Shown: positions 1-10,354, numbered from the stretch's first letter. The stretch: DNA of 64,000 nucleotides from Agrypnia vestita (GCA_016648135.1 JADDOH010009997.1:1-64000); one strand, 5' to 3'. A program made the numbers and translations. Notes: a model not told the origin generated them from the letters alone.

Positions 1-536
1 CAGAGAGGATAGAGCGCCATACTCTTCTGTCCTGACGTACAACTTTCGCATCGTCTACATTCATACATCTTCGCATGCAAACTCGACGGTTGTTCAGGCT
101 TCTAACTGGACCATCTTCCAGTATCTGGTTAATCTGGTCATGCCACTTCTTCCGTGGTCGCCCATTTTTCTCTTTCTGGCGCCGTCAACACTTGCATCAT
201 ATATCATTCTTACCATCTTTCCTGATTCCTTCGCTCAACATGCCCAAACCACCTGAGCGACCCTATTTTTATTCTATGTATTATGCTACGACCAGCTTTC
301 CTAATATCTTCCTTCTTTACTCTATCATACATGGATTTACCACACATACGTCTAAGGGACCTCATCTCCACTGCATTCAATCTACTTTCGTTCCTCTTCT
401 GCCAGCTCCGGGCTTCGCTTCCATACATTAGTGTCGGTACCAGAACTCCATTACGTACCGCTAGTTTTGCCTCGGTAGACATATTTCTATTAGAGATTAT
501 TGCATTCAAAGCACCGTTCACCCTATTATATTAAAT
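1..536 (-). mobile_element. RTE-like LINE 3' fragment (family A, copy 1)
   Basis: Reads on the minus strand as the C-terminal region of a non-LTR retrotransposon polyprotein, downstream of the reverse transcriptase. The open part (about 210-521) holds LMYGSEA, a tract of conserved R and C residues, and SLRWFGHVERRN, which recur in the family A copies at 3.7, 39, 55 and 63.5 kb. Beyond about 210 the frame breaks but the related sequence runs on to the window edge, so the 3' end is cut by the window. It is a dead fragment with no catalytic RT motifs. Assignment to the RTE group rests on the recognised tail and on tetranucleotide 3' tails in sister copies; the exact clade is inference. Confidence 0.8.
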
Positions 537-1034
537 ATGTTAAATTGTATCTGGATAAAACCTAATTAAAAATAAGTACAGTAGTGTATAACGAAAATAA
601 ATAGACGAGGTAAAAAAATTTTCTCCTCTTATCAGAAAAGCATCCAATGAAAGTTTCAATAAGTTATTTAATATATAAAATATGGAACATTAGATAGATT
701 TTATTCTAAGGGTTTCCGATAATGAGGTTCTAGTTCGGTTCTATCCCGAGGTTAGCAAGGCGTAATGCCTTAACAAGAAAGGCTAATAGCGATACCTATC
801 GCAGGTAGCGTAAAAAATAAAATCTCTATTATATAATCCAAAGTTTTGAAGTTATATAGAGATAGATGCGGCGTGAGTCACGACTCATTTTTGAGTGATA
901 TATAACTAAAAGTTATTCTTTTAAACGACGAAATCAAGTTTAAAAAAGGTGTTTTGGTGAAAAATTGCAAAAAAAAGTAGCAATATCCCCCTGTAAGAGT
1001 GTTTTTAAGATGGATATAAAAAACCGTTTCTAAA
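537..1034. other. Unassigned AT-rich stretch
   Basis: No credible ORF, RNA gene or repeat terminus seen. Probably decayed repeat or intron sequence. Confidence 0.4.
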
Positions 1035-1343
1035 CGAACCCATAAAATCCAAATTTTTATTACACTCCCTTTCTTATTGAATCAGGTTTCGTACCTACCG
1101 CACGCTTCGGGGTCATTACTCATTTGTAGTGATTCCAATTTGAAAAACCATTAAAATTTAGAAAAATCTATAATTATTAAATATTTTTAAACAAAATTTT
1201 GTTAGATCAGTTTTATCGTCGCCACGAGTCTGCCTGCAAAGTTTCAGCACGATTGTATCATGGGAAAAGGGTTAAAAATCGATCCAAAGTTTTTCCGGCA
1301 GATAACAAACCTCAGACGCTACGAGTTAAAAGAAAGGGAGTAA
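1035..1343 (+). repeat. ACTCCCTTTCT repeat family, copy 1
   Basis: Member of a dispersed family seen at about 2.0, 8.4, 19.1, 22.6, 23.0, 40.3, 50.1 and 55.9 kb. The copies share an inverted motif pair, ACTCCCTTTCT near one side and AGAAAGGGAGT near the other, with an internal block containing CGCCACGAGTCTGC and GGGTTAAAAATCGATCC. A flanking block AACTTGGTTTTTATGGGTTA lies outside the inverted pair in several copies, so the true ends may be further out. There is no coding capacity. It may be a MITE or a non-autonomous Helitron-type element; class not established. Confidence 0.65.
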
Positions 1344-2029
1344 ATATCTGTCATTACTCAATAAAATTTCTCTGGAATCTATGAAACTTACATCTTATTA
1401 GAAATACAGTTTTAAAAATAATTACCACATCAGTTTTTCTTTTGAATACGTTTTATATTAAAAATAAATATTTAACTTTTAAATATGGATATTGCTGTGT
1501 TTTCTACCTAATAATGGACATTGCTGTTTTTGCTATTTACATTGAACATTATATTTACAAAGTACAGAGATAAAAAAATGTAGGTGTGTTGAGATTTCGG
1601 AAAATATGAACAATATAAGTAAGATGAATAAATTTAAAAACAAATGCTAAAATTAATGTAAAAATAGAAAAGAATTGTAGAGTAAAAGATAATTTATGTA
1701 TTTTATTATAGATGAAAAATTGTATATGTATTGTTGATTTTAGATAGTATTAATGATTATAGATTAGATTATACTATATTTCAGGATGTGTAAATATAAA
1801 TATGTAATATATCATAGATTGTTTATTAAATATGGATTGTGATATATGTTATAAAAGATGTTATAAACTAACTTTAAAAAAATGATAAAAATTGGATATT
1901 GCTGCCTTTGTATTTAAAAGTGATTTGGAAACATGATTGGAAGTGATAAAGGTATATAAAATATAAGGGATAAAGCTGTTTGAATCCTCGGTGACCGTAT
2001 TCAAAACATTTTTTTGAATATTACTACCT
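1344..2029. other. Unassigned, very AT-rich
   Basis: No gene seen. Around 1485-1545 there is a block (attgctgt, tttctacc, ggacattgctg, ttttgctatt) that recurs in altered form at about 28,600-28,655, so it is probably part of an unnamed repeat. Confidence 0.4.
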
Positions 2030-2570
2030 TGCTACTCCCTTTATATTAACTCGTGGCGTCTGTTTGTTTGCCGGCTTGCCGTCGAAAAAACTTTGGATCG
2101 ATTTTTAACCCTTTTCTCGTGATCCAATCGAGCTGAAACTTTGCAAGTAGACTCATGGCGACGATCAAGAAGATCTATCAAATTTTCGTTAAAAAAAAAT
2201 TCATAATTATAGTATAATTTCGGATTTTTAGAAATTTTAATGGTTTTTTCAAATTGGAATCATTATAAAAGTTTGATTACTAGCAACGGCGGCCCGATAA
2301 CATCGCGGAATATTTTCTAAATTTGAATTACTCCGTCGGTATACATAAAAGGTACTTCACTTCTAAATTGACTGACAAATGTTTTTAGAATTTAATCCTC
2401 AAAGCATGAAGTATCTTATCAAAGCTCAAAACATCTGACATTTTAGAAATATATTAAATTAGTGTAAGTTCGTGTTATGTTATATGTTTTAATTCGTCTT
2501 TAATTGTTGTTATATTTTACAAAGAAAGGGACTATAATAAAAACTTGGTTTTTATGGGTTACTTTTTTTT
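2030..2570 (-). repeat. ACTCCCTTTCT repeat family, copy 2
   Basis: Reverse-oriented copy starting at ACTCCCTTTATATTAACTCG and ending at the AACTTGGTTTTTATGGGTTA block (about 2543-2562). The middle (about 2290-2520) is not shared with other copies and may be an insertion or a longer version of the element. Confidence 0.6.
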
Positions 2571-3654
2571 TATACCTCACATTATTGAATACAGCTAAAT
2601 ATTTGTTTAACCCTTTCGTAGCTATGTAGGTATATTAGTAACACAGGTTAACCGACCCCATCAAATCTGTCAATAATGGCTCGTGGAACCAATCAAATAA
2701 TAGCTTGTAAAATAACAGAAAATTACATAAATTAATCCTAGTAAAAATAATTATTTTGAAATGCAATATTTATTCAAATTTGTCTGATAAAGGCGGTAGT
2801 CGTATTGCACGAAACTTAATGAATGCTCCGATAGGACAATAGTAATCAGAGAAGTTTTAAAAATGTCATAAATAGTTTTGTCTCTGTGAGACAGGGTATT
2901 TGTGATATTATTATGATATTGTTTATATATTATGGGAGGGTCCGACGCCTTGCAGGAACCCGCCTGCACAGCGCGGGTGTAAACTATGCATCTCGAGTTT
3001 AAACTTAGATTAATGTTATCAGCGTAGGTATAATCCTTTGTGTGAAAGTACTCATGAATTAATAAAGTGAGTAATTCATGATATTTTGGAAGAATCAAAT
3101 TTAATAAATTAATTGTATTTATTATGATCATTTTAACAAGCGTACGTCATACTTGTAAACATTGTAATATTAAAATTAAGGTGCACTTAAGATATTTGAA
3201 TAGCATACTTTTATGAATTGTCTAAACATGTTTGGAAACAAACAATTATTTTGATATTATTAAGAGTTTATTAATTATACATACAAATAACACAGGAGTT
3301 GGATAAATAAGAAATTTTATTAAATGAAATATTACAAATAATCCAATCCTTTTTGCAAAGAGTTACGTATTATATTTACCATATATATATTTTTAAAATT
3401 TAAATACTCATATATTAATTTTTAATATACGTTGTATCCCGATAAAAGGATCGTTGGCTCCGAAAAATATTGATAATTAATTAATTAACCAGTGGTTTTT
3501 ATACAAAGTATTTTATTTTTATTAATATGAAAAACACGCTGTTATAAAAATTGCTGTAATTTATATTAATTAATAAATATCTCTCTAAGGACAGAATTCA
3601 ATAATTGTGTTCTAAGAACGTACATTTAAAAATATTATTGAAAACATTAATTTC
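2571..3654. other. Unassigned AT-rich stretch
   Basis: A 126-codon minus-strand frame at 2751-3131 has biased AT-rich composition and no recognisable motif; I do not regard it as a gene. At 2878-2893 GTCTCTGTGAGAC resembles the end of the CACAGAGACGAA MITE family but stands alone. Confidence 0.4.
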
Positions 3655-4552
3655 AGACGTATGTGTGGCAAATCAATTTGTGATAGAGTAAAGAATGCAG
3701 ATATTAGGAACGAATGCAAAGCTGATCTTAGCATAATTAATAGAATTTAAAAAGGGTCGCTCAGATGGTTTGGGCATGTTGAGCGAATGAATGAAGAAAG
3801 AATGGTAAGAAAGGTATATGTGGTGGCCCAAGACACATACACACACACGCGTGTAATGAGGTAATGCTGACATCGAAGTATGGCAGGCCGTCGCTCTCGA
3901 TACAGAGGTTGAGGCAAGATCGCTGAGCACAGAAAATAGGCGACAATATAAGCCGGGCCATTAACCGAGTACAAAGGCAATGTATAGCAGAGGGCATGGA
4001 GAGCGAGGAAAGTCGCCTTGCTGATCTAAACTAAATATCTACACGTACGGCCGAGTAAAGACGAAATCATAACAACCCCGAGCCTTTGTTCTGGATCACT
4101 ACATAAGGTGGCGCCTGCAGAGCCGATTATCTCACTCACCCAGTGTCATTCTTACGGTAAAGCGCTTCCCGATCGAAGCCTCACTTCTCGGGAAGCTACC
4201 TATCGAGCGAAAGCTCTCGTCATTCATCGACTCATGATTGTGTAACTGTAATTACTATACTTGTAACTTTGTCATTATTAAATCTCAATAAATACTATTC
4301 AAACACCGCGGCTTCGTCCTCATCAGCCTTCCCACATATATAAATGCAAGTGTTGATGGCGCCAGAAGGAGAGGACGACCGCGGAAGACGTGGCACGACC
4401 AGATTAACCAGATACTGGAAGATGGTCCCCTTAGAAGCCTCAGCAACCGGCGAGCTTGCATGCGAATGAGGCGAGAGTTGTATGTCAGGACAGAAGAGTG
4501 TGGCGCTCTATCTTCTATGCCTACCCCGACGGGAAAACGGCGTTATGATAAG
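3655..4552 (+). mobile_element. RTE-like LINE 3' fragment (family A, copy 2), split by a solo LTR
   Basis: LINE tail in two pieces, 3655-3818 and 4337-4552. The first encodes RRMCGKS followed by GSLRWFGHVERMNEERM with one in-frame stop; the second encodes INASVDGARRRGRPRKTWHD and ILEDGPLRSLSNRR. The copy at 55.2 kb (minus) is continuous across the equivalent point, showing that the sequence between is an insertion. The 3' end runs into GTAAGTTAGTTAA, a decayed tetranucleotide tail. Confidence 0.85.
3819..4336 (+). mobile_element. Solo LTR of an LTR retrotransposon, inserted in a LINE
   Basis: A 518-bp element beginning TGTGGTGGCC and ending CTTCCCACA, i.e. TG...CA ends with a short inverted TGTGG/CCACA. 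It is flanked by identical 4-bp TATA repeats (3815-3818 and 4337-4340), the target duplication expected of an LTR element. A polyadenylation signal AATAAA lies at 4287-4292. No internal coding region or second LTR is present, so it is a solo LTR left by recombination. Superfamily (Gypsy, Copia or BEL) cannot be told from the LTR. Confidence 0.85.
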
Positions 4553-4924
4553 TAAGTTAGTTAATTTGCTTCAAAATCGCAATCAGTTACACGGATGTAG
4601 CCACGTGTTCATCCACCCTCTCCGAATTGGTGACCACGTACCATAATGCATGAATATTTACACGTATAGTGCAGGCTGCCGAGATAACACTGTGCACCGC
4701 TGCATATTTCATGCGCGGGATCGATCGTAGCGCACCTCGCCGGCGATATGGTTTAAACATTTCTGGCGGGCTCACCGCTGCACGTGGGTCGCCCCACACA
4801 GCCTTCGGTGGAAGGGTGTACGTTGAAACACCCCCTACGCTGCAACCCTATTTTTATAACTGATCACCCTACACAATGCAACGTTCACCAATTCCATAGT
4901 AAGAATTTACTCTATTTTTTCGCT
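4553..4924. other. Unassigned, locally GC-rich
   Basis: 4,660-4,850 is CpG-richer than its neighbours and open in both directions for about 65-70 codons, but no domain is recognisable. At 4,860-4,890 TGATCACCCTACACAATGC resembles the internal block of the CACAGAGACGAA MITE family. Confidence 0.4.
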
Positions 4925-5325
4925 ACAAAATGAGCGACCAAAATCTGACAAGAACATCGAATGTTAAAGATCTAGGTGTTAGATTTGTAAGCAACCTAAC
5001 ATTTCACGATCACATAGAGACGATCAGTGGTAATGCTTTGAGAATGTTAGGATCTGTTCTCTGAGTTGTTACTGAGAACTTTTTACAACTCCTTGGTGCG
5101 GAGTAGACTCGAGAGTGGTTCGATGATCTGGGGGCCACACGAGGGCAAGTACTCTCTTATGGTGGAGTGAGTCCAAAAGAAGTTTTTGAGATATCTCTAC
5201 ATGAGAGAGTACGGGCATTATCCTTGGCTTTACCCAACCGAGTTTCTCCAGGGTATGCTTGGCTACAATAGTCTAGAGACTAGAAGGAATGTGTATTTGA
5301 TTACATATTTTTATCGATTGTTGGC
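4925..5325 (+). mobile_element. Jockey/CR1-like LINE C-terminal fragment (family B, copy 1)
   Basis: Conceptual translation in shifting frames gives VKDLGVRF and NLTFHDHIETI, typical of the thumb region after the RT palm, then SGSMIWGPHEGKYSLMVE and KKFLRYLYMREYGHYPWLYP with EFLQGMLGYNSLETRRNV. This order of blocks is characteristic of jockey/CR1-type LINE ORF2 tails. Frameshifts and stops make it a pseudogene. Related copies lie at 30.3-30.5 kb (minus) and 36.35-36.5 kb (plus). Confidence 0.8.
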
Positions 5326-5611
5326 TGTGCTATTGCATTCAAAACATTTTTTTTTTGCATATTGCTATCTTTGCTTTTGTACCCCACGTATATTCTAGAT
5401 CAGTTTCTTTCATATATTCGAATAGACATCTATATTTCTTCCCATGACATGGCATACATATATTTCGCAGCTGGTAATGATACTTATATATATTTAAAGT
5501 GAAATATTAAGCCATATTCTTTTAAATATAGGTATATATATATGAAATTCTTACGAATTATTTAACATATACACTATAGTACTCCAGAATTTTTTTTTGT
5601 TTGATTGAAAC

Positions 5612-5877
5612 ATATATCGACGGCTCCTACGTATAATATCGTAACCCACAAATCGACGATTTTGAGTTCTTTGTGTGTACACATGTGTATTTAATTATAT
5701 CTTTAATTCCAAGAAAGAAAAAAAAATGTTTTGCAATAAATAACGTTTTCTTATTATAAAACTTTTTTTTTCTTTCTTGGAATTAAAGATATAATTAAAT
5801 ACATATGAAATACACAACAAACTCAAAATCGTCGATTTGTGGATTACGATATTGTACGTAGGAGCCGTCGATATATT
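5612..5877. repeat. Foldback MITE with about 119-bp arms
   Basis: Arms 5612-5730 and 5759-5877 are inverted copies of each other: ATATCGACGGCTCCTACGTA at the left end mirrors TACGTAGGAGCCGTCGATAT at the right end, and the TTCCAAGAAAGAAA and TTTCTTTCTTGGAA inner ends face a 28-bp spacer. No ORF. It abuts the next MITE at 5881. Confidence 0.85.
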
Positions 5878-5880
5878 ACT

Positions 5881-6396
5881 ACAGGGTTATTTATGAAAAA
5901 TTAATAACCTCGCAGGACTATACTCCTACTTTGATTATGAGTCGAAAATGTTCAAGCTATTATGACCTAATATCAATAGTTAAGGAGATATTCAACATCA
6001 AAGATTGCATTTTTTTCAATATTTCTGACTTATTTTTTGTAAAACGTTGGACTATCATTACAGTAACTTATATCGAGTATGAAAAATTCATTCCCTTAAA
6101 ACAAAGTCAAATAAAATAAAAAAAATCGAATTCCAATTGGAAATTTTTCAGGGTTTTAATCATTTTATTTAACTTGTATTGTAACGAATAATTTTTTCGT
6201 AATTGATTTAAGTTATAATGATAGTCTAACGTTTTACAAAAAAATAATTCAGAAATATTGAAAAAAAATGCAAACTTTGATGTCGCATATCTCCATAACA
6301 ATTGATATAAGGTCATGATAGTTTGAACATTTTCGACTCATAATCAAGGCAGGAGTATAGTCCTGCTAGGTTATTAATGTTTTACAAATAACCCTT
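5881..6396. mobile_element. Palindromic MITE, ACAGGGTTATTT family, copy 1
   Basis: About 516 bp with long terminal inverted repeats. The left begins ACAGGGTTATTT then AATAACCTCGCAGGACTATA; the right end is the reverse complement (AATAACCCT). Internal inverted blocks include TATGGAGATATGCGACATC-type sequence. Full or near-full copies occur at 12.3, 26.1 and 40.5 kb and partial ones at 9.2 and 11.7 kb. Complete copies are flanked by TA, so the element may be CAGGG...CCCTG with a TA duplication, as for Tc1/mariner-derived MITEs; this class call is inference. Confidence 0.85.
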
Positions 6397-6410
6397 TATA
6401 TATATAAATA

Positions 6411-6780
6411 TATGTTAGTTCTAACTACTTTGGGGGTAACCCGCGTCAAATTTTGGTCGTCAGGACCAGTCGTCTGCCGACGTTTCGAACAGATCTCACT
6501 GTTCATCTTCAGGGCGCCTTGTCGATGAGCTGCTTCTCCAAAAAGCGTACAACCGTTTGGGTCCGGAGCTCACCGTCAAGTGAAAGTTCGAAAAATTCTG
6601 CGTCAGGTGTTTGTGGAGGAGTGGGTTTCTCCAGCGACGCCGTTAATGTGTTTTGCTCGGCTTCTAGTGTTCTAGGAGTTCTAGAACAGTGAGATCTGTT
6701 CGAAACGTCGGCAGACGACTGGTCCTGACGACCAGAATTTGACGCGGGTTACCCCCAAAGTGAGTTAGCCAACTAACACT
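6411..6780 (-). mobile_element. Penelope-type inverted repeat unit 1 with ORF end
   Basis: Inverted arms about 6413-6505 and 6684-6780 (both containing CAGACGACTGGTCCTGACGACC or its complement, GACGCGGGTTACCCCCAAAG) flank a minus-strand coding remnant. The remnant, read on the minus strand, ends ELRTQTVVRFLEKQLIDKAP-stop, and the stop overlaps a hammerhead core. The same unit, better preserved, lies at 36.6-37.1 kb. The protein is not recognised; the link to Penelope-like elements rests on the ribozyme core and inverted terminal arrangement and is inference. Confidence 0.6.
6481..6512 (-). ncRNA. Hammerhead ribozyme-like core 1
   Basis: Minus strand: CTGAAGA, stem II TGAACAG/CTGTTC closing a TGAGAT loop, then GAAACG. 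This matches the conserved CUGANGA...GAAA core. Stems I and III were not verified. The right arm (6685-6707) keeps only the stem II/GAAAC half. Confidence 0.6.
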
Positions 6781-7310
6781 TATATTGGACCCGTTGAAAG
6801 CCTTTAGATTCAACATATAGATTAATATATATCATGATATACTTCTATATTATATATATATTATATAATAGATATATGGATATATATTATTTGATTAGTA
6901 TCAGAGATCCTCCTGCCTTGCTAATTCACTTTAGGTCCTTCAGATGATACAAATAGAAACGGTGCAATGTTTAAAATGAAAATATTCAAAGAGGGGTAGC
7001 TCTTTGAGCGCAGGTGGTCCATTCAAAAAACAACAAAACGCCTCGCTCGAGGCAGCGCGGCGCAGGTATTGGCTCACGTGAGTGTCGGGAAAGCAGAAAA
7101 TAAACATAGTTTGTACGGTAAAAATACAATACTGTGGAACACTCCGCAAGGCATTGGAAATGATAAAAATACTCAACATATATTATCGACTGTTCGAAGA
7201 ATATTTTTTCTTCTTCTGTATGAAGGCTTGAACTTTGTGGTGGCATTATTATTAAAATAAAACACAAATTACTTTGTTTTCACCACTTTATTAGATTAAA
7301 AAATCTACAT

Positions 7311-7338
7311 GTTTCGAGAACAATGTTCTCTTCCTCAG
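7311..7338 (-). ncRNA. Hammerhead ribozyme-like core 2
   Basis: Minus strand CTGAGGA, stem II AGAAC-ATT-GTTCT, CGAAAC; perfect 5-bp stem II and complete core residues. Confidence 0.65.
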
Positions 7339-7546
7339 GATTATTGTGTACTAACGATCTTAAAAGTTGAAACAAAATTGTCAACTTTTTGTACACTTCA
7401 GCCTTTTTTGCCGTACTCGCACATATTAAGTTCAAGCCTTCATACAGAAGAAGAAAAAATATTCTTCGAACAGTTAATATGTGCGAGTACGGCAAAAAAG
7501 TTGACAATTTTGTTTCAACTTTTAAGATCGTTAGTACACAATAATC

Positions 7547-7574
7547 CTGAGGAAGAGAACATTGTTCTCGAAAC
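7547..7574 (+). ncRNA. Hammerhead ribozyme-like core 3
   Basis: Exact inverted twin of core 2: CTGAGGA, AGAAC-ATT-GTTCT, CGAAAC, followed by ATGTAGATT. In one long transcript the two twins would instead pair with each other. Confidence 0.65.
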
Positions 7575-7664
7575 ATGTAGATTTTTTAATCTAATATAGT
7601 GGTGAAAACAAAATAATTTGTGTTTTATTTTAATATATTATCGATGTATATGAGAGAAAATATT

Positions 7665-7775
7665 TCTTTATGGGAAGGTAGGCATGGAAGTCTTTTTTGG
7701 GTGTACGTAGGACTTACGACCTATCATGCGGCTGGCTTAAGTGATCACTTTACACAATGTGACTTTCAGCAATTG
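7665..7775. repeat. CACAGAGACGAA MITE family, partial copy
   Basis: Contains TATGGGAAGGTAGGCATGGA and GGCTTAAGTGATCACTTTAC, internal blocks shared with copies at 10.7-11.2, 25.9, 28.7-29.2, 35.1 and 61.1 kb. Only one half is present. Confidence 0.7.
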
Positions 7776-7804
7776 ATAGACGTGATAGACTAACACGTCT
7801 ATCA

Positions 7805-8395
7805 AAAAAATAAATTGATGATATTATTTGTATATATCTACTTTTTATTTAATTATTTACATCAACATGTTTCAGAAAAAACCTTTACATCGTCAGGGTG
7901 TTGTATAACTGTCAAAATATCGGAATGAAATGTCTTTTGTTCCTTGTTTTTTCTAATTTATTATTTCTTGATTACTCGCAATTATTGTAAAAAAAATTTA
8001 AATTGGACTAGTAGTTAAACTTAATTGATTATTAATAATGTTTTGTTTACTATTACATGCTTTACTAATTTCTAATGATTCAAAACTATTCAATTTCAGA
8101 CCAAAATTATTTATGTGCAAAATAGAAAGTCCTAAATTTTTATCAAAACCGTGATCATTTTCTAATAAATTATTTGAAAATTCAGAAAAACCATGACTAT
8201 TCAGTCATCTTAAGTGTTCTTTATCTCTTACATTGAAATTCCGATCGGTTTTTCCAATATAAAACGCTGTACAATCTTTACACGACAGTTTATAAACACC
8301 TGAATTGTTAATTATATTATCTTTATCTTTTGAATTTATGAGGAGTTTCTTTATATTATTATTTGTGTAAAATGCAGGTCTTTTTTGATAGGATT
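7805..8395 (-). pseudogene. Penelope-like element fragment with GIY-YIG endonuclease motif
   Basis: Read on the minus strand, about 8240-8330 encodes NNSGVYKLSCKDCTAFYIGK, then TDRNFNVRDKEHL. GVY followed 11 residues later by YIG matches the GIY-YIG nuclease signature, and the CxxC-like SCKDC spacing is as in Penelope-like elements, whose protein is RT plus GIY-YIG. A TGA stop after EHLR is followed in another frame by LNSHGFSEFSNNLLENDHGF and a conserved tail ending in TTSPI-stop at about 8005. Downstream is a hammerhead core at 7869-7896. So this is the 3' end of a PLE, RT lost, with a frame break. A sister copy lies at 12.2-13.1 kb. Confidence 0.85.
7869..7896 (-). ncRNA. Hammerhead ribozyme-like core 4
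   Basis: Minus strand CTGACGA, an imperfect A/T-rich stem II, then TGAAAC and ATGT. It lies downstream of the GIY-YIG coding end, where PLE terminal repeats carry hammerheads. Confidence 0.6.
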
Positions 8396-8490
8396 TTTCG
8401 ACATTTTAACGGTTTTTTCAAATTGGAAACCATACAAATGAGAAAGGGAGTTTAATAAAAACTTGGTTTTTAAGGGCTAGTTTTTTTTTA
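8396..8490 (-). repeat. ACTCCCTTTCT repeat family, partial copy
   Basis: Holds CAAATTGGAAACCATACAAA, GAGAAAGGGAGT and the AACTTGGTTTTTAAGGGCTA block; only one end of the family is present, joined directly to the PLE fragment. Confidence 0.65.
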
Positions 8491-9029
8491 TATAATGTGA
8501 AAGCTCAAATCAGGGCGTGTATTATTAATAAAATAATAATGCAAGTAATAAATTTAAAATATTTATATTTATCAAACTCAAAATTCTACACGAATACTGA
8601 ATATACAGCGCGGGAACGCGTTTTTCAATTTTTTTCACTATGGACAAGGTTAAGCGGTCGGTAATGAAGAGCCCGATTTGAAAGCGCGGCGAAATAATGC
8701 CGCAATTTTTCCCGCCGTCGGGCATCGACCAAACACGGTGTCGGGCCAGTCCGCGCGATAAATCCCCAAACGGGACGCGGAAGCGGGCGCGGGACAGAAA
8801 GTGAACAAAAGCGCAAATTCTACACCCTTTGTGAATGGCAACACAAAGATTACACGTGCATTCGCGAGCGGCCGCCATTGTTGTCGGCTGAAACAAAGGC
8901 GGAGCTCGAAATTTGAAATGGAGTTTCATTTCACGGGTGGTTACAGTTGTTTAGTTTGGTTGTGTCCATTCGGGGGAAATTGCGGTCCAAATGCGGCTTC
9001 TCTGTCCAACATTCATTGTCTTCTTCTCG
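8491..9029. other. CpG-rich unassigned segment
   Basis: About 8,650-8,920 is clearly richer in G+C and CpG than its surroundings (for example GCGCGGCGAAATAATGCCGC and CGGGACGCGGAAGCGGGCGC). Frames of up to 134 codons exist on the minus strand but show no recognisable domain. It could be host regulatory or conserved intronic DNA; unproven. Confidence 0.4.
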
Positions 9030-9140
9030 ATCTTTCGTCTATCACCTACAAAACTCAATGTTTGTCCGTCTGTCTATTCTCTATAAGTACAAATCCACAC
9101 CATTTGACAGTTTGACCAAATTTTCTGTACGGGTGTAACA
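9030..9140 (+). repeat. Lepidopteran repeat family C, partial
   Basis: AAAACTCAATGTTTGTCCGT, CTGTCTATTCTCTATA and ACAAATCCACACCATTTG match the start of copies at 10.4-10.6 kb (minus) and 15.2-15.6 kb. No coding capacity. Confidence 0.65.
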
Positions 9141-9186
9141 GAGCTATTTCACAATACTTTACAGGTAGATTTCTACTTTAATAATT

Positions 9187-9428
9187 TGGAAAACTTTAAT
9201 AACCTCACAGGACTATGTTTCTGCTTTAATTATGAGTCAAAAGTCTTCAAGCAACCATGATCTTATATTATTAGTGATATGCGACACAGAATTTTTCATT
9301 TTTTTCAATATTTCTGACTTATTTTTTGTAAGACGTTGGACTATCATTACGGTAAAATTATTCCCTTTAATACAAGTCAAATATAATTATAAAAACCTAA
9401 CAATTCCAATTCGAAAAAAACGAGATTA
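9187..9428. repeat. ACAGGGTTATTT MITE family, half copy
   Basis: Carries the AATAACCTCACAGGACTATG, AGTCAAAAGTCTTCAAGCAA and GACTTATTTTTTGTAAGACG blocks of the family, but only the left half; the outer tip is lost. Confidence 0.75.
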
Positions 9429-9848
9429 ATAAGATTTTCAATAAAAGAAAAGTATAAAATTCTGTATTCGGCCATTTTAACTGAAACACCGGTCAGAGCG
9501 AATGATGTCACCTAACCGTCACCGTGTCTCTGAACTGCTGTCATAGACGATGCAATGTTTACTTAGGCTTGACGTCACGTAGACGCCATGACACCTGCGG
9601 GCGTTTTTGCGTGAAATCAAAAGTTGTAGATAAAAATGCAATTATTTGCGTAAAAACTTGGTTTATTACTGAAATAATGTTATTTTGTAATAGTATAGAA
9701 GGTTATTTCAAAATCTTTCATCATGCCTTTTCTTCTGGGTATTTCTGCTATCTGTTTTTTCTTCCCTAATTTGATCTTACGTCCAAGCTTCTACTGCTTT
9801 GTTATCTATTGTGATACTACTGTGAGAGAGTGCGCCTCTTGAATAGGG
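9429..9848. other. Unassigned
   Basis: No feature recognised. An 81-codon plus-strand frame at 9524-9769 has no known motif. Confidence 0.4.
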
Positions 9849-10140
9849 CTATTTTCCCATCACAAAACTCATGAGAGGTGAAGCAACAACCGAGTCAGAA
9901 TGGCGAGGGGATCCTCGATCACGAGACCTGGCTACAACAACGATACTACTGTTAGGTGGACTCATGATTTTGGTTTTAATGATGTTCATCTCTTGACCAA
10001 CCCTTAGGGAAGCCTCGTGAAGCTCTTTTATCACGTTATGAAGATCTTCCAGATCACCACCGTTGAGCACTATGTCATCTGCGAAGCGTAGGTGCTTCAA
10101 GTCTATTCCGTTTATGTTTTTTCCTTATACATAGCATCGT
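9849..10140 (-). pseudogene. LINE reverse transcriptase palm fragment (FADD)
   Basis: Minus strand reads GIDLKHLRFADDIVL then GDLEDLHNVIKELHEASLRV and MNIIKTKIMSPPN. FADD is the catalytic aspartate pair of motif C of reverse transcriptase; the following helix and KTKIM are motif D/E of RTE-like LINEs. About 50 residues are recognisable; then the sequence changes to an unrelated open stretch (RSRDRGSPRHSD...), which marks a junction or another repeat. Upstream palm motifs are missing. Confidence 0.8.
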
Positions 10141-10354
10141 ATTACTCTCATCTGCGAATTTAAGTTTTGGTCATGGCTGTGTGACACTTAGTTTATTTGG
10201 AATAATGCAGTTCTGGCTTGCTCCATACGACATTTATTCCGTAGAAGGGTCCCGGTTGTCATTTAATCATCATCCAAGGTAGACCATTTTCTCTATTCTT
10301 TCTAGTCTAATTCTATCTGTATATAAGTCGCATCATTTCATTTTAAGTAACCAA

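Larger units (their letters stand above)
7189..7640. mobile_element. Penelope-type nested inverted repeat 2
   Basis: Two nested palindromes. A short arm pair is 7189-7235 against 7428-7475 (TTCGAAGAATATTTTTTCTT and its complement). A long arm pair is about 7255-7434 against 7474-7640; each long arm carries a hammerhead core followed by GAAACATGTAGATTTTTTAA. The same open frame can therefore be read on both strands. The arrangement of facing terminal repeats is what partial and inverted PLE insertions leave. Confidence 0.7.

Noticed and set aside
7309..7599. ORFs of 96-98 codons on both strands with the same start
   Set aside because: Consequence of the palindrome; the sequence is PLE terminal repeat, not protein-coding.
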